Of a stretch of DNA of 64,000 nucleotides, positions 25,800 to 34,077 are shown one piece after another; position 1 is the first letter of the stretch; the number at the start of each line of letters is the position of its first letter. The notes under the pieces are model-generated. The model searched no databases and was not told where the DNA came from. It saw only the letters and a list, made by a program, of their open reading frames with translations. The position numbers and the translations under genes are program-made. Source of the stretch: Pseudothioclava arenosa (GTDB taxonomy: Bacteria; Pseudomonadota; Alphaproteobacteria; Rhodobacterales; Rhodobacteraceae); NCBI RefSeq assembly GCF_002358085.1, contig NZ_NTJD01000010.1, positions 36,956-100,955 on the forward strand, in the 5' to 3' direction.

Positions 25800-26036
25800 T
25801 CAGCCGGTCTTGGTTGGATGGCCGTTGAGGATGCGCGTGATCTTGATCGCCAGGAATATCCAGGGCGCGCCGTGCAGCAGCAGGTCGAACCAGTCGATCG
25901 GGCGCACCAGCGTGCCCGAGACCAGCATCTTGAGCTTTTCCCAGACATGGGGTTCGGGGAAAAACGGCGCGAGCCCCAGGAACAGGGCCGCGATCAGCGC
26001 GGTTTCCAGCCGGATCCGGTCGATAAAGGCGATCAT
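25800..26036 (-). CDS. Small predicted membrane protein upstream of proA
   Basis: This 78-aa protein begins [20 protein letters not shown], followed by [21 protein letters not shown], then [24 protein letters not shown]. Two hydrophobic segments (about residues 10-25 and 55-72) suggest an inner-membrane hairpin. Short proteins of this kind are common in Rhodobacteraceae next to proA, but no role is known. The start at 26036 follows GGGGGAACACCC; the frame upstream runs into the tRNA-Asp gene. Confidence 0.65.
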   Translation of the reverse strand: MIAFIDRIRLETALIAALFLGLAPFFPEPHVWEKLKMLVSGTLVRPIDWFDLLLHGAPWIFLAIKITRILNGHPTKTG

Positions 26037-26106
26037 GGGTGTTCCCCCTGCAAGTTCGCGCCGGGATAGGCGTAAAAACGCCGGGACACAAGAGAAGGGG
26101 AAGAAG

Positions 26107-26183
26107 TGGCGCGGTTGACGGGGCTCGAACCCGCGACCCCCGGCGTGACAGGCCGGTACTCTAACCAACTGAGCTACAACCGC
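26107..26183 (-). tRNA. tRNA-Asp(GTC), copy 1
   Basis: The 77-base gene begins GCGGTTGTAGCTCAGTTGG and ends with encoded CCA. Acceptor stem GCGGTTG/CAACCGC, anticodon loop CTGTCAC with anticodon GTC and T-arm GGTTCGAGCC fit tRNA-Asp. It is identical to the copy 29 bases upstream. Confidence 0.96.
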
Positions 26184-26212
26184 GCACAGCGCTCGGGCGA
26201 TCCGGAAAAGGG

Positions 26213-26289
26213 TGGCGCGGTTGACGGGGCTCGAACCCGCGACCCCCGGCGTGACAGGCCGGTACTCTAACCAACTGAGCTACAACCGC
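26213..26289 (-). tRNA. tRNA-Asp(GTC), copy 2
   Basis: This is a second 77-base tRNA-Asp gene, base-for-base identical to the one at 26107-26183 and in the same orientation with a 29-base spacer. The two are probably cut from one transcript. Confidence 0.96.
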
Positions 26290-26482
26290 GCAGTCCCTTT
26301 CGCCCGGATCGCCGCCCGAGCGTGGAGAGGGTATTACGCAGGGCGGTGGGCGGCGTCAAGCGGAAGGATACGAATTTCTCACAGAAATTTTCAGCCCTCC
26401 CCCAGCCCGCAATCACACCGCGCAACGGCCACGCGCGAAAGCCCCGGAGGGCCGGGAAAAATCGTGCTGAAGGCAGGGGAAG

Positions 26483-26558
26483 TGGTGGGCGGTGAGGGAC
26501 TCGAACCCCCGGCATCTTCGGTGTAAACGAAGCGCTCTACCAACTGAGCTAACCGCCC
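26483..26558 (-). tRNA. tRNA-Val(TAC)
   Basis: The 76-base gene begins GGGCGGTTAGCTCAGTTGG and ends in CCA. Anticodon stem CTTCG/CGAAG encloses TTTACAC with anticodon TAC; T-arm GGTTCGAGTCC. The 193 bases between it and the tRNA-Asp pair hold no recognised gene. Confidence 0.95.
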
Positions 26559-26636
26559 CGACCGCCGGGCGTTCTATCCGCATCCGGGCCTGCCGCGCAA
26601 GCCTTGAAATGCGCCACGCGAACAATGCCGAAACGC

Positions 26637-26664
26637 AAAAGGCGCCCCGATCGGAGCGCCTTCT
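26637..26664 (-). terminator. Intrinsic terminator downstream of tRNA-Val(CAC)
   Basis: On the minus strand GGCGCTCCGATCGGGGCGCC is followed by TTTTGC, just 10 bases past the tRNA 3' end. It separates the two tRNA-Val transcription units. Confidence 0.8.
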
Positions 26665-26673
26665 GAGGGAAAA

Positions 26674-26748
26674 TGGTGGGCGATAACGGATTTGAACCGC
26701 TGACATCTTCGATGTGAACGAAGCGCTCTACCGCTGAGCTAATCGCCC
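26674..26748 (-). tRNA. tRNA-Val(CAC)
   Basis: The 75-base gene begins GGGCGATTAGCTCAGCGG and ends in CCA. Anticodon loop TTCACAT gives anticodon CAC; acceptor stem GGGCGAT/ATCGCCC is intact. Confidence 0.95.
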
Positions 26749-26833
26749 CCCGTGGCGGGCCTTCTAACCTCTGTCGACAGACGGTGCAAGAGGGGTTTGC
26801 AGATTTTTCACACCCCTCTTCGCGGCGCCCGGA

Positions 26834-27118
26834 TCAGGCCTCAGAAGCCTCGGTTTCGGCCTTGGCGCGGCGGATCTTGACCACCAGCGTATCGCCGCCT
26901 TCGCGCTCCTGCGTGCGGGTCACACGCAGCTTGCCAAGGGGCGGCAGGGCAAGGGTTTCATTGGCCGCAAGCGCCGCGCCCAGCTCTTGCAGCAGCGCCT
27001 CGGCGACCTGGCGCACATCGCCCCGTTTCGCACCCGAACGCGCGACGACACGGTCGATGAACTCTTTCTTGCGCAGCACGAGGGTGGCTTCGGGGGCTTC
27101 GGTGGTTTCGGCAGTCAT
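26834..27118 (-). CDS. HU-family DNA-binding protein
   Basis: This 94-aa nucleoid protein has [42 protein letters not shown] in its helical half, then the strand [23 protein letters not shown] and the basic end [10 protein letters not shown]. It is shorter and more divergent than classical HupB and lacks the full proline-tipped DNA-bending arm, so it is better called HU-like. The start at 27118 follows AGGAGGATTGC. It lies downstream of lon on the same strand, as in many proteobacteria, but a terminator separates them. Confidence 0.82.
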   Translation of the reverse strand: MTAETTEAPEATLVLRKKEFIDRVVARSGAKRGDVRQVAEALLQELGAALAANETLALPPLGKLRVTRTQEREGGDTLVVKIRRAKAETEASEA

Positions 27119-27234
27119 GCAATCCTCCTGCACCGTTATGGCGCGGTTTTTTCCGGGTCGCGGCCCCATCTCGGCCCGCAAGTCCACGCGACGTTACGCC
27201 GGAACCCGGCCCCGCGCCAGAGCCCTCACGATAC

Positions 27235-27265
27235 GAAAACGGGCGCGCCGAACCGGCACGCCCGT
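27235..27265 (-). terminator. Intrinsic terminator after lon
   Basis: On the minus strand ACGGGCGTGCCGGTTCGGCG followed by CGCCCGT and TTTTC forms a stem 26 bases after the lon stop. Confidence 0.82.
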
Positions 27266-27290
27266 CGGGAGTTTCAACCTTGCATGGGCG

Positions 27291-29702
27291 TCAGTGGGCG
27301 ACCGCCCCCTGCCCCGGGATCGCCGCCTTGGCGGCCGCGGCCGCGGCCGCCTCTTCGGCCTCTTCGTCCCATTCGACCGCCTCGGGCATCCGCACCAGCG
27401 CGCGCGGCAGAACCTCGCGGACATGGCTGACCGGGATGATCTCCAGGCCTTCCTTCACATTGTCCGGGATCTCGGCCAGATCCTTTTCGTTCTCGGCCGG
27501 GATCAGCACGGTCTTGATGCCGCCGCGCAGCGCCGCCAGCAGTTTCTCCTTGAGCCCGCCGATCGGCAGCACATTGCCGCGCAGCGTGACCTCGCCGGTC
27601 ATCGCGATATCCTTGCGCACCGGGATGCCGGTCAGCACCGAGACGATCGAAGTCACCATGGCGATGCCCGCGCTCGGCCCGTCTTTCGGGGTTGCGCCTT
27701 CGGGCACATGGACGTGAATATCGACCTTCTCGAACTTGGGCGGCTTCACCCCGATCTGCGGCGCGACCGAGCGCACGTAGGAGCTGGCCGCGTCGATCGA
27801 TTCCTTCATCACCTCGCCGAGCTTGCCGGTGGTCTTCATCCGACCCTTGCCGGGCAGCTTCAGCGCCTCGATCTGCAAGAGGTCACCGCCGACCGAGGTC
27901 CAGGCAAGCCCCGTCACCACGCCGACCTGATCCTCTTTCTCGGCCAGACCATAGCGATGGCGCGGCACGCCCAGATATTCGGCGACCTTGGCCTCGTCGA
28001 CAGTGACGGATTTCACCGCCCCCTTGCCCTTGAGGATCTCGGTCACGGCCTTGCGGGCGAGCTTGGCGATCTCGCGTTCGAGATTCCGCACGCCCGCCTC
28101 GCGGGTGTAGTAGCGGATCACGTCGCTGAGCGCACCGTCGGTCAGGGTGAATTCACCCTTGCGCAGCCCGTGCGCCTTGACCTGTTTCGGGATCAGGTGC
28201 TGGCGCGCGATTTCGCGCTTTTCGTCCTCGGTGTAGCCGGCGAGCGAGATGATCTCCATCCGGTCCAGGAGCGGGCCCGGCATGTTGTAGCTGTTCGCCG
28301 TGGTCAGGAACATCACGTTCGAGAGGTCATATTCGACCTCAAGATAGTGATCGACGAAGGTCGCGTTCTGTTCGGGATCGAGCACCTCAAGCATGGCCGA
28401 GGCCGGGTCGCCACGGAAATCCTGCCCCATCTTGTCGATTTCATCGAGCAAGATCAGCGGGTTGGTGGTTTTCGCCTTTTTCAGCGCCTGGATGATCTTG
28501 CCCGGCATCGAGCCGATATAGGTCCGGCGGTGGCCGCGAATTTCGGACTCGTCACGCACGCCGCCAAGGCTGATGCGAATGAATTCGCGCCCGGTGGCAC
28601 GCGCCACCGACCGGCCAAGCGAGGTTTTCCCCACGCCGGGCGGGCCGACGAGGCAGAGGATCGGGCCCTTGAGCTTGGCCGAACGCGCCTGCACAGCAAG
28701 GTATTCGACGATCCGTTCCTTGACCTTTTCCAGCCCGTAATGGTCGGCATCAAGCACCTTCTCGGCCGCCACGAGGTCTTTCTTCACGCGGCTTTTCGTG
28801 CCCCAAGGCAGCCCGAGAATCCAGTCGAGATAGTTGCGCACAACGGTGGCCTCGGCCGACATCGGCGACATCGACTTGAGCTTTTTCAGCTCGCCCTCGA
28901 CCTTGTCGCGCGCCTCTTTCGAGAGCTTCGCGGCGCGGATCTTTTCTTCAAGTTCGGCGATCTCGTTCTGGCCTTCCTCGCCGTCGCCCAGCTCCTTCTG
29001 AATGGCCTTCATCTGCTCATTCAGATAGTATTCGCGCTGGGTCTTCTCCATCTGCGACTTGACGCGGGACTTGATCTTTTTCTCGACCTGCAGGACCGAA
29101 ACCTCGCCCTGCATCAGCCCATAGACCTTCTCGAGGCGCTGCGAGACATCAAGCGTCTCCAGAAGCTCCTGCTTCTGCGTCACTTCCAGCCCCAGATGCC
29201 CCGACACGAGGTCGGCCAGCTTGTCGGCCTCCTGCGTCTCGGCAATGGCGGTCAGCGCCTCTTCGGGGATGTTCTTCTTGATCTTGGCATAGCGCTCGAA
29301 TTCCTCGGCGACCGAGCGCAAAAGCGCGCGCACCGTGTCCTGATCGCCCGGCTCCTCGGCCAGCAATTCGGAATTCGCCTCGAAATACTCGGGGTTTTCG
29401 ACGAATTCGGTGATGCGCACACGTTTCGCGCCTTCGACCAGCACCTTCACGGTGCCATCGGGCAGTTTGAGCAATTGCAACACATTGGCCAGCACACCGA
29501 CGCGATAGATGCCATCGGTATCGGGGTCGTCAACGCTCGGGTCGATCTGGCTGGCCAGCAGGATCTGGCGATCATCCGCCATCACCTCTTCCAGCGCGCG
29601 CACCGATTTCTCGCGGCCGACAAAGAGCGGCACGATCATATGCGGGAACACGACGATGTCGCGCAGCGGCAGAACCGGATAGGTTTCAGAAACAGTATTC
29701 AT
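27291..29702 (-). CDS. lon: ATP-dependent protease Lon
   Basis: This 803-aa protease begins with the LON substrate-recognition domain ([20 protein letters not shown], residues 8-about 200) and a coiled-coil helical region. The AAA+ module has Walker [11 protein letters not shown] (about residue 352) and Walker [13 protein letters not shown]. The C-terminal serine protease domain carries the Ser of [11 protein letters not shown] and the Lys of [10 protein letters not shown], the Ser-Lys dyad. The C-terminal tail is Ala/Glu-rich. It degrades misfolded and regulatory proteins in the cytosol. The start follows GAGGAAAACGC. A heat-shock-type promoter may lie upstream. Confidence 0.97.
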   Translation of the reverse strand: MNTVSETYPVLPLRDIVVFPHMIVPLFVGREKSVRALEEVMADDRQILLASQIDPSVDDPDTDGIYRVGVLANVLQLLKLPDGTVKVLVEGAKRVRITEFVENPEYFEANSELLAEEPGDQDTVRALLRSVAEEFERYAKIKKNIPEEALTAIAETQEADKLADLVSGHLGLEVTQKQELLETLDVSQRLEKVYGLMQGEVSVLQVEKKIKSRVKSQMEKTQREYYLNEQMKAIQKELGDGEEGQNEIAELEEKIRAAKLSKEARDKVEGELKKLKSMSPMSAEATVVRNYLDWILGLPWGTKSRVKKDLVAAEKVLDADHYGLEKVKERIVEYLAVQARSAKLKGPILCLVGPPGVGKTSLGRSVARATGREFIRISLGGVRDESEIRGHRRTYIGSMPGKIIQALKKAKTTNPLILLDEIDKMGQDFRGDPASAMLEVLDPEQNATFVDHYLEVEYDLSNVMFLTTANSYNMPGPLLDRMEIISLAGYTEDEKREIARQHLIPKQVKAHGLRKGEFTLTDGALSDVIRYYTREAGVRNLEREIAKLARKAVTEILKGKGAVKSVTVDEAKVAEYLGVPRHRYGLAEKEDQVGVVTGLAWTSVGGDLLQIEALKLPGKGRMKTTGKLGEVMKESIDAASSYVRSVAPQIGVKPPKFEKVDIHVHVPEGATPKDGPSAGIAMVTSIVSVLTGIPVRKDIAMTGEVTLRGNVLPIGGLKEKLLAALRGGIKTVLIPAENEKDLAEIPDNVKEGLEIIPVSHVREVLPRALVRMPEAVEWDEEAEEAAAAAAAKAAIPGQGAVAH

Positions 29703-29775
29703 GCGTTTTCCTCGTTGGCGAAGACAGCCCGGCCCCGCTTTCTGCGGCAGCGCTCACCCCTTCCCATTTTTCAAT

Positions 29776-29804
29776 ATCTAGGGGGCACCCCGATCCGGTT
29801 CAAC
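29776..29804 (-). promoter_or_regulatory. Possible RpoH-type promoter for lon
   Basis: On the minus strand GTTGAACC (-35 like) is followed after about a dozen bases by CCCCCTAGAT (-10 like), loosely resembling the alphaproteobacterial heat-shock consensus. The match is partial and rests on the expectation that lon is heat-inducible. Confidence 0.25.
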
Positions 29805-29863
29805 CATCACCATGGCCTAATCGGAGCAGAATGCGCCCTGGTGCGGCCTCGCGCAAGGGTCGA

Positions 29864-31213
29864 TCAGCGCGGCAAGACCATACGCGCGCAAAGCCCGCCC
29901 ATCCGCTCGGAGCGTTCGAGCCGCAAGGCGCCGCCATGGCCGCGCAGCACGTCGGCCGCGATCGAAAGCCCCAGCCCCACGCCTTGCCCCCGGTCCTGGT
30001 TGCGCGCGGGATCGAGCCGCTTGAACGGTTTGAGCGCCTCGTCGCGATCTTCGGGCGCGATGCCCGGCCCGTCATCCTCGACCCGGATCTCGAATTCACG
30101 CTCGCGCAGGACCACCGAAACCTCGGCCCGCGTCGCGTAACGCGCGGCATTGCCGATCAGGTTTTCCAGCGCGCGGCGCAGCGCGTCGGGGCGGAACGAG
30201 GCCTCGGCCACGCCCGGCCCGGGGCAATCGGCCATCCTGACCGGAAAACCGCTGCGCTCGGCATCGGCCACGACGCCCGCCACGAAGACGCAGGGATCGA
30301 GCCGCTCCGGGTCGCCCGAAATCGCCCCGTCGCGCGCGAAATCGAGAAACGCATCGACGAGTTTGCCCATCTCGGTCACGTCGCGCTCCATCGCGGTGAT
30401 CTCGTCTTCGGTGTCGGGCGTGCGCGGCAGCATCGACAGGCTCAGCTTGAGCCGCGTGAGCGGCGTGCGCAGGTCGTGGCTGACACCCGAGAGCATCAGC
30501 GTGCGCTGTTCGAGATGACGCACGATGCGCGCACGCATGTCCAGAAACGCGGCCCCCGCCCGGCGCAGCTCGGTCGCGCCAGAGATTCGATAGGGAATCA
30601 CCCGCCCCTTGCCGAATTCCTCCGCCGCCACCGCCATGCGCTGGATCGGGCGCAACTGATTGCGCAGGTAGAGATAGGCGATGATTGTCATCAGGATCGA
30701 AACAACAAGCGTCAAAACCAGCAACTGATGCGGATTCGACGCCGATGCCAACGAACGGCGGAAGCTGATTTCCAGCGGCCCATGCGCGGTCTCGACCAGA
30801 AGCCTCACGTCATTGTCATGCGTCAGATCCACCGCCAAGAGGCCCGGCAGCTCGTCGCGCAGGGTCGAGATCACCACGATCCCGGTCAGATCCGCGAAGT
30901 CGCGCTGAAACTGCCCGGTGCGCAGCGTGTCATCCCCCCCCGGCAGCGCAACACCCAACCCCAGCGGCACCGCCATCGCCTCCATCGCGCGCCGCGCCAC
31001 ATCGGCCTCGGGCGCCGCATTCGCGAGGTCGCGCAGCAGCCGCACCTCGCGCGTCATCGCCCCGGTCATCTGGATCGTGACACGCTCGAAATGGCGCTGG
31101 ATGAACACCACCGAGACCACCAACTGGATCGTCATCACCGGCACAATCAGGATCAGCGCGGCCCGCCCATAGAGCCCGCGCGGCATGATCTGTTTGAGCC
31201 AGCGAAAATTCAT
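29864..31213 (-). CDS. EnvZ-like sensor histidine kinase without adjacent regulator
   Basis: This 449-aa inner-membrane kinase has TM1 (AALILIVPVMTIQLVVSVVF, about residues 18-37). A periplasmic sensor domain spans about 40-165, and TM2 (LLVLTLVVSILMTIIAYLYL) spans about 166-185. Next come a HAMP domain and the HisKA helix with SGVSHDLRTPLTRLKLSLSM (phospho-His about 246). The ATPase domain shows ENLIGNAARYA (N box), VEDDGPGIAPED (G1) and GVGLGLSIA (G2). All catalytic boxes are intact. It is divergent from the MBL hydrolase gene and no response regulator gene is present within several kilobases on either side, so its partner is encoded elsewhere. The signal is unknown. Confidence 0.9.
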   Translation of the reverse strand: MNFRWLKQIMPRGLYGRAALILIVPVMTIQLVVSVVFIQRHFERVTIQMTGAMTREVRLLRDLANAAPEADVARRAMEAMAVPLGLGVALPGGDDTLRTGQFQRDFADLTGIVVISTLRDELPGLLAVDLTHDNDVRLLVETAHGPLEISFRRSLASASNPHQLLVLTLVVSILMTIIAYLYLRNQLRPIQRMAVAAEEFGKGRVIPYRISGATELRRAGAAFLDMRARIVRHLEQRTLMLSGVSHDLRTPLTRLKLSLSMLPRTPDTEDEITAMERDVTEMGKLVDAFLDFARDGAISGDPERLDPCVFVAGVVADAERSGFPVRMADCPGPGVAEASFRPDALRRALENLIGNAARYATRAEVSVVLREREFEIRVEDDGPGIAPEDRDEALKPFKRLDPARNQDRGQGVGLGLSIAADVLRGHGGALRLERSERMGGLCARMVLPR

Positions 31214-31254
31214 GGCAAAACCCTAGCCAAGCCCAGAGTGAAGGGAAAGCGGCA

Positions 31255-32136
31255 ATGAGCAGGATCGAAAAACTGGAACCCGGAGTGCGTCGGATCGTGG
31301 CGCCCAACCCCTCGCCGATGACGTTGACGGGCACCTGCACCTATCTCGTCGGGCATGGCGATGTGGCGGTGATCGACCCGGGCCCCGAGGATCGCAGCCA
31401 CCTGCAGGCGCTGATCGACGCGCTGGAGCCGGGCGAGCGGATCAGCCATGTCTTCGTGACCCACGCCCATCTGGACCATTCGCCCGGCGCCGCGCCTCTG
31501 GCCGAGGCGATCGGCGCGCGCGTCCACGCCTTCGGCCCACCCGAGGCCGGCCGCTCGGAGGTGATGCGCGATCTGGCCGCGCGCGGGCTGGCGGGGGGCG
31601 GCGAAGGCGTGCATCGCGACTTCGCCCCCGATGTGATCCTGGAAGACGGCGAGACCATCGCCCATGGCGACTGGGCGCTGCGCGCGCTGCACACGCCCGG
31701 GCATTTCTGCAATCACCTGTGTTTCCTGTGGGGCGACATCGCCTTTACAGCCGATCACGTGATGGGCTGGGCCTCGACGCTGATCTCGCCGCCCGATGGC
31801 GACCTGCGCGACTATTTCCGCTCGCTCGCGAAACTGGAGGCGGAAGAGGCCCGCGTGTTCTATCCCGGACATGGCGCGCCGGTCCATGACACCGCGCCGC
31901 GCATCGCCGAGCTGGCCGCGCACCGGCGCCTGCGCTCACAGCAGATCCTGGCCGAGCTGACCCACCAACCGCGCACCCCCGCCGCGCTCACCCGCGCGAT
32001 CTATACCGACACGCCGCCCGCCCTGCTCGGCGCCGCCGAGCGCAACGTCTTTGCGCATCTCATTGAAATGACGCAGGAAAACATAGTCTCCCCGCTCGAA
32101 ACCCTGTCCCCGACCAGCGCTTTCGAGCGGCGATGA
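31255..32136 (+). CDS. MBL-fold metallo-hydrolase, LACTB2-like
   Basis: This 293-aa enzyme has the metallo-beta-lactamase zinc motif HAHLDHS (about residues 69-75), HTPGHFCNHL (about 146), the bridging Asp in FTADHVMGW (about 166) and the last His in YPGHGAPVHD. The C-terminal winged helix (ALTRAIYTDTPPALLGAAERNV) is typical of LACTB2-type hydrolases, some of which are RNA endonucleases. Whether this one acts on RNA or small esters is open. The start follows AGGGAAAGCGGCA. It is divergent from the sensor kinase gene with 41 bases between starts. Confidence 0.85.
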   Translation: MSRIEKLEPGVRRIVAPNPSPMTLTGTCTYLVGHGDVAVIDPGPEDRSHLQALIDALEPGERISHVFVTHAHLDHSPGAAPLAEAIGARVHAFGPPEAGRSEVMRDLAARGLAGGGEGVHRDFAPDVILEDGETIAHGDWALRALHTPGHFCNHLCFLWGDIAFTADHVMGWASTLISPPDGDLRDYFRSLAKLEAEEARVFYPGHGAPVHDTAPRIAELAAHRRLRSQQILAELTHQPRTPAALTRAIYTDTPPALLGAAERNVFAHLIEMTQENIVSPLETLSPTSAFERR

Positions 32137-32205
32137 ATTTTTTCCGAATTTTCCGCGCGAACCCTCTGGACAACCCCAAACGAGATTCATATACAGCCCC
32201 CGTGT

Positions 32206-32280
32206 TCCGGCGTAGCTCAGCGGTAGAGCAGTTGACTGTTAATCAATTGGTCGTAGGTTCGATCCCTACCGCCGGAGCCA
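32206..32280 (+). tRNA. tRNA-Asn(GTT)
   Basis: The 75-base gene runs from TCCGGCGTAGCTCAGCGG to an encoded CCA. Acceptor stem TCCGGCG/CGCCGGA, anticodon loop CTGTTAA with anticodon GTT and T-arm GGTTCGATCC fit. The sequence downstream turns lower in GC and accessory in character. Confidence 0.96.
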
Positions 32281-32310
32281 AAAATCCAAATAAAAGCAGC
32301 TACTTACCGA

Positions 32311-32330
32311 GACCGCCACTGGCGGTCTTT
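32311..32330 (+). terminator. Intrinsic terminator after tRNA-Asn
   Basis: GACCGCC-ACT-GGCGGTC forms a 7-bp stem followed by TTTGT, 30 bases past the tRNA. Confidence 0.8.
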
Positions 32331-32421
32331 GTAGTTCTGGACCTACCCCATAAGCAGGTCATAAGCACACGGGGCATCGGGTGACTCAGCAGGCCTAGCG
32401 GTGGCTATCGGGCTCGGACAA

Positions 32422-32634
32422 CTAGTCGAGCTTGCGCTGAGCAAACCGATGGAGCTCCCAACTCGACATGCCACCTGCCCAAAGCCAGACGAACGCAAGG
32501 ATCAGGTTCTTCCATTGAAATGTGTCTAGCAGTGCAAAGGCTGGACCGAAGCCGCCGATACCGAAGAATATGAGTGCAAGTCCATTCAGGTATGCAGCGC
32601 GTAGCTTGATCTTCTCTCGTTCCGATTCAGTCAT
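32422..32634 (-). CDS. Small two-helix membrane protein, unknown
   Basis: This 70-aa protein begins MTESEREKIKLRAAYLNGLA and has two hydrophobic segments (LALIFFGIGGFGPAFALL and LILAFVWLWAGGMSSWEL), ending HRFAQRKLD. Both ends are charged and probably cytosolic. It has its own start context (GAGGTCCAATATG) and lower GC than the core genes. No family function is known. The position right after a tRNA gene suggests it belongs to a small inserted segment. Confidence 0.6.
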   Translation of the reverse strand: MTESEREKIKLRAAYLNGLALIFFGIGGFGPAFALLDTFQWKNLILAFVWLWAGGMSSWELHRFAQRKLD

Positions 32635-33052
32635 ATTGGACCTCCGTCCAGCTAGACAGAATGCACGCAGCTCTCAGCAAGGGAAGACCTCAACAAAAAA
32701 GCACCCCGGACCCATGCCCCGAGGCGCTTTACCGATGCGGGCTGCGAAGAGAAGCCACCTTCGGCTGGCTCCATTTGTTTCACGTCCAACGGTTTCCTAT
32801 GGAACGCGCGGCTGGCAAGACCGCGTGATGTAGCTCTGACAGTCCTTGGCGCTACAGCTAGAGTGATCCTCGCCCCACCCCGGCGCGGCGGTTTTGGGTT
32901 TCGTCGTTCTGATGGCCCTGGGCGCGCGTCAGGCCCCACGAAGCGCTTGCCCGCATCCGGGCTTAAGGCTACCAAGTGTTTGATATCAGGTCCTTGCCCT
33001 CGTACCGATTGCGCAGTTGACCCGTTTTGCAAACGACCCGGAAAGGCGCCGC
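32635..33052. other. Gene-free lower-GC stretch before the glycosyltransferase gene
   Basis: About 420 bases without a convincing gene. A 126-codon minus-strand frame (32652-33032) is open but its Ser/Arg/Pro-rich product resembles nothing and lacks a start signal. No copy of the tRNA-Asn 3' end was spotted. The stretch must carry the promoter of the cluster that begins at 33053; no clear -35/-10 pair was found. Confidence 0.5.
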
Positions 33053-34060
33053 ATGGCCGACAAGTCGCTTATCCTCACCTGCATGAAGAACGAGGGCGCC
33101 TGGCTCCTGGAATGGGTGGCGTTTCATCTCTCGATCGGGTTCGACCACATCCTCGTCTATTCGAACGATTGCGTGGATGGCACCGACCAGATGCTCGACC
33201 GGCTGGCCGAGATGGGGCTGGCGACGCGCTACAACAACGACCGCAAGCCGCACCACCGCCCGAGCTATCAGCTGCGTGCCTATCGCAAGGCGCGCAAGAA
33301 CCCGATGCTCGAGGATTACGCCTATACCGCGATCATCGACGCGGACGAGTTCATCAACGTCAAGCTGGGCGACGGCTCGGTCGGGGCGCTGATCGCCGAG
33401 ACCGGGCGGCCCGATGTGATTTCCCTGCCCTGGCGGGTGTTCGGGACCGGTGGCATTGCCGAATACCGACCCGGCTTCGTGACCGAGGCCTTCACTTGGG
33501 CCGCGCGCGAAAACCGGCCTCGCCCGGCGCAGCTCTGGGGGATGAAAAGCCTGTTTCGCACCGAGGCGATCGCGCAATTCGGCCTGCACCGGCCGGTGCA
33601 ACCCGAGGGGGGCGACTGGGCGGCGCTGCGCTGGGTCAACCCCGCCGGCACCGAGATGTCCGAACGCTATCACGCGCAGACCTCGGGCAACTGGCGCTTT
33701 GACCGCGAGACGATCGATTACAGCGCGGCGCAGATCAACCATTACGCGGTGAAGTTCCGCAAATCCTACATCACCAAGGTCCTGCGCGGCTCGGCCCATG
33801 GCGGCATCGCGCGTGACGAGACCTATTTCCAGATCATGAACCAGAACGAGGAACCCGATCACTCGATCGCGCGGCTCCTGCCCGCAGCCAAGGCCCGTTA
33901 CGCGGATCTGCTGGCCGACCCGGTGCTGGCGCAATGGGATGCCCATGCCCGCGCCTGGCACGAGGACAAGATCGCCACCGCCCTGCGCTCCCCCGAGGGG
34001 AAGGAACTGTTGGATCACCTCTCCGAACGCGATAAGCTACCGGAAAACCAGATAACCTGA
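33053..34060 (+). CDS. Family 2-like glycosyltransferase
   Basis: This 335-aa cytosolic enzyme opens LILTCMKNEGAWLLEWVAFH, then HILVYSNDCVDGTDQMLDRL, a GT-A fold start; the metal-binding DxD-type motif is AIIDADEFINV (about residues 96-106). The C-terminal part has NHYAVKFRKSYITKVLRG. This matches the glycosyl transferase family often listed as Glyco_tranf_2_4, found in surface polysaccharide and exopolymer loci. The start at 33053 follows GGAAAGG. It is the first gene of a tightly spaced three-gene cluster; 17 bases separate it from the next start. Donor and acceptor are unknown. Confidence 0.85.
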   Translation: MADKSLILTCMKNEGAWLLEWVAFHLSIGFDHILVYSNDCVDGTDQMLDRLAEMGLATRYNNDRKPHHRPSYQLRAYRKARKNPMLEDYAYTAIIDADEFINVKLGDGSVGALIAETGRPDVISLPWRVFGTGGIAEYRPGFVTEAFTWAARENRPRPAQLWGMKSLFRTEAIAQFGLHRPVQPEGGDWAALRWVNPAGTEMSERYHAQTSGNWRFDRETIDYSAAQINHYAVKFRKSYITKVLRGSAHGGIARDETYFQIMNQNEEPDHSIARLLPAAKARYADLLADPVLAQWDAHARAWHEDKIATALRSPEGKELLDHLSERDKLPENQIT

Positions 34061-34077
34061 GCCACTTGAGCAGACGC

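Noticed and set aside
26784..30140. An 1118-codon open frame on the plus strand, antisense to lon and neighbours
   Set aside because: The product is His/Arg/Asp-rich with no domain, passes through HU and lon on the other strand, and is the usual by-product of high third-position GC in lon.
32652..33032. A 126-codon minus-strand frame in the lower-GC insert
   Set aside because: Ser/Arg/Pro-rich, no ribosome site, no family, covers the expected promoter of the glycosyltransferase cluster.
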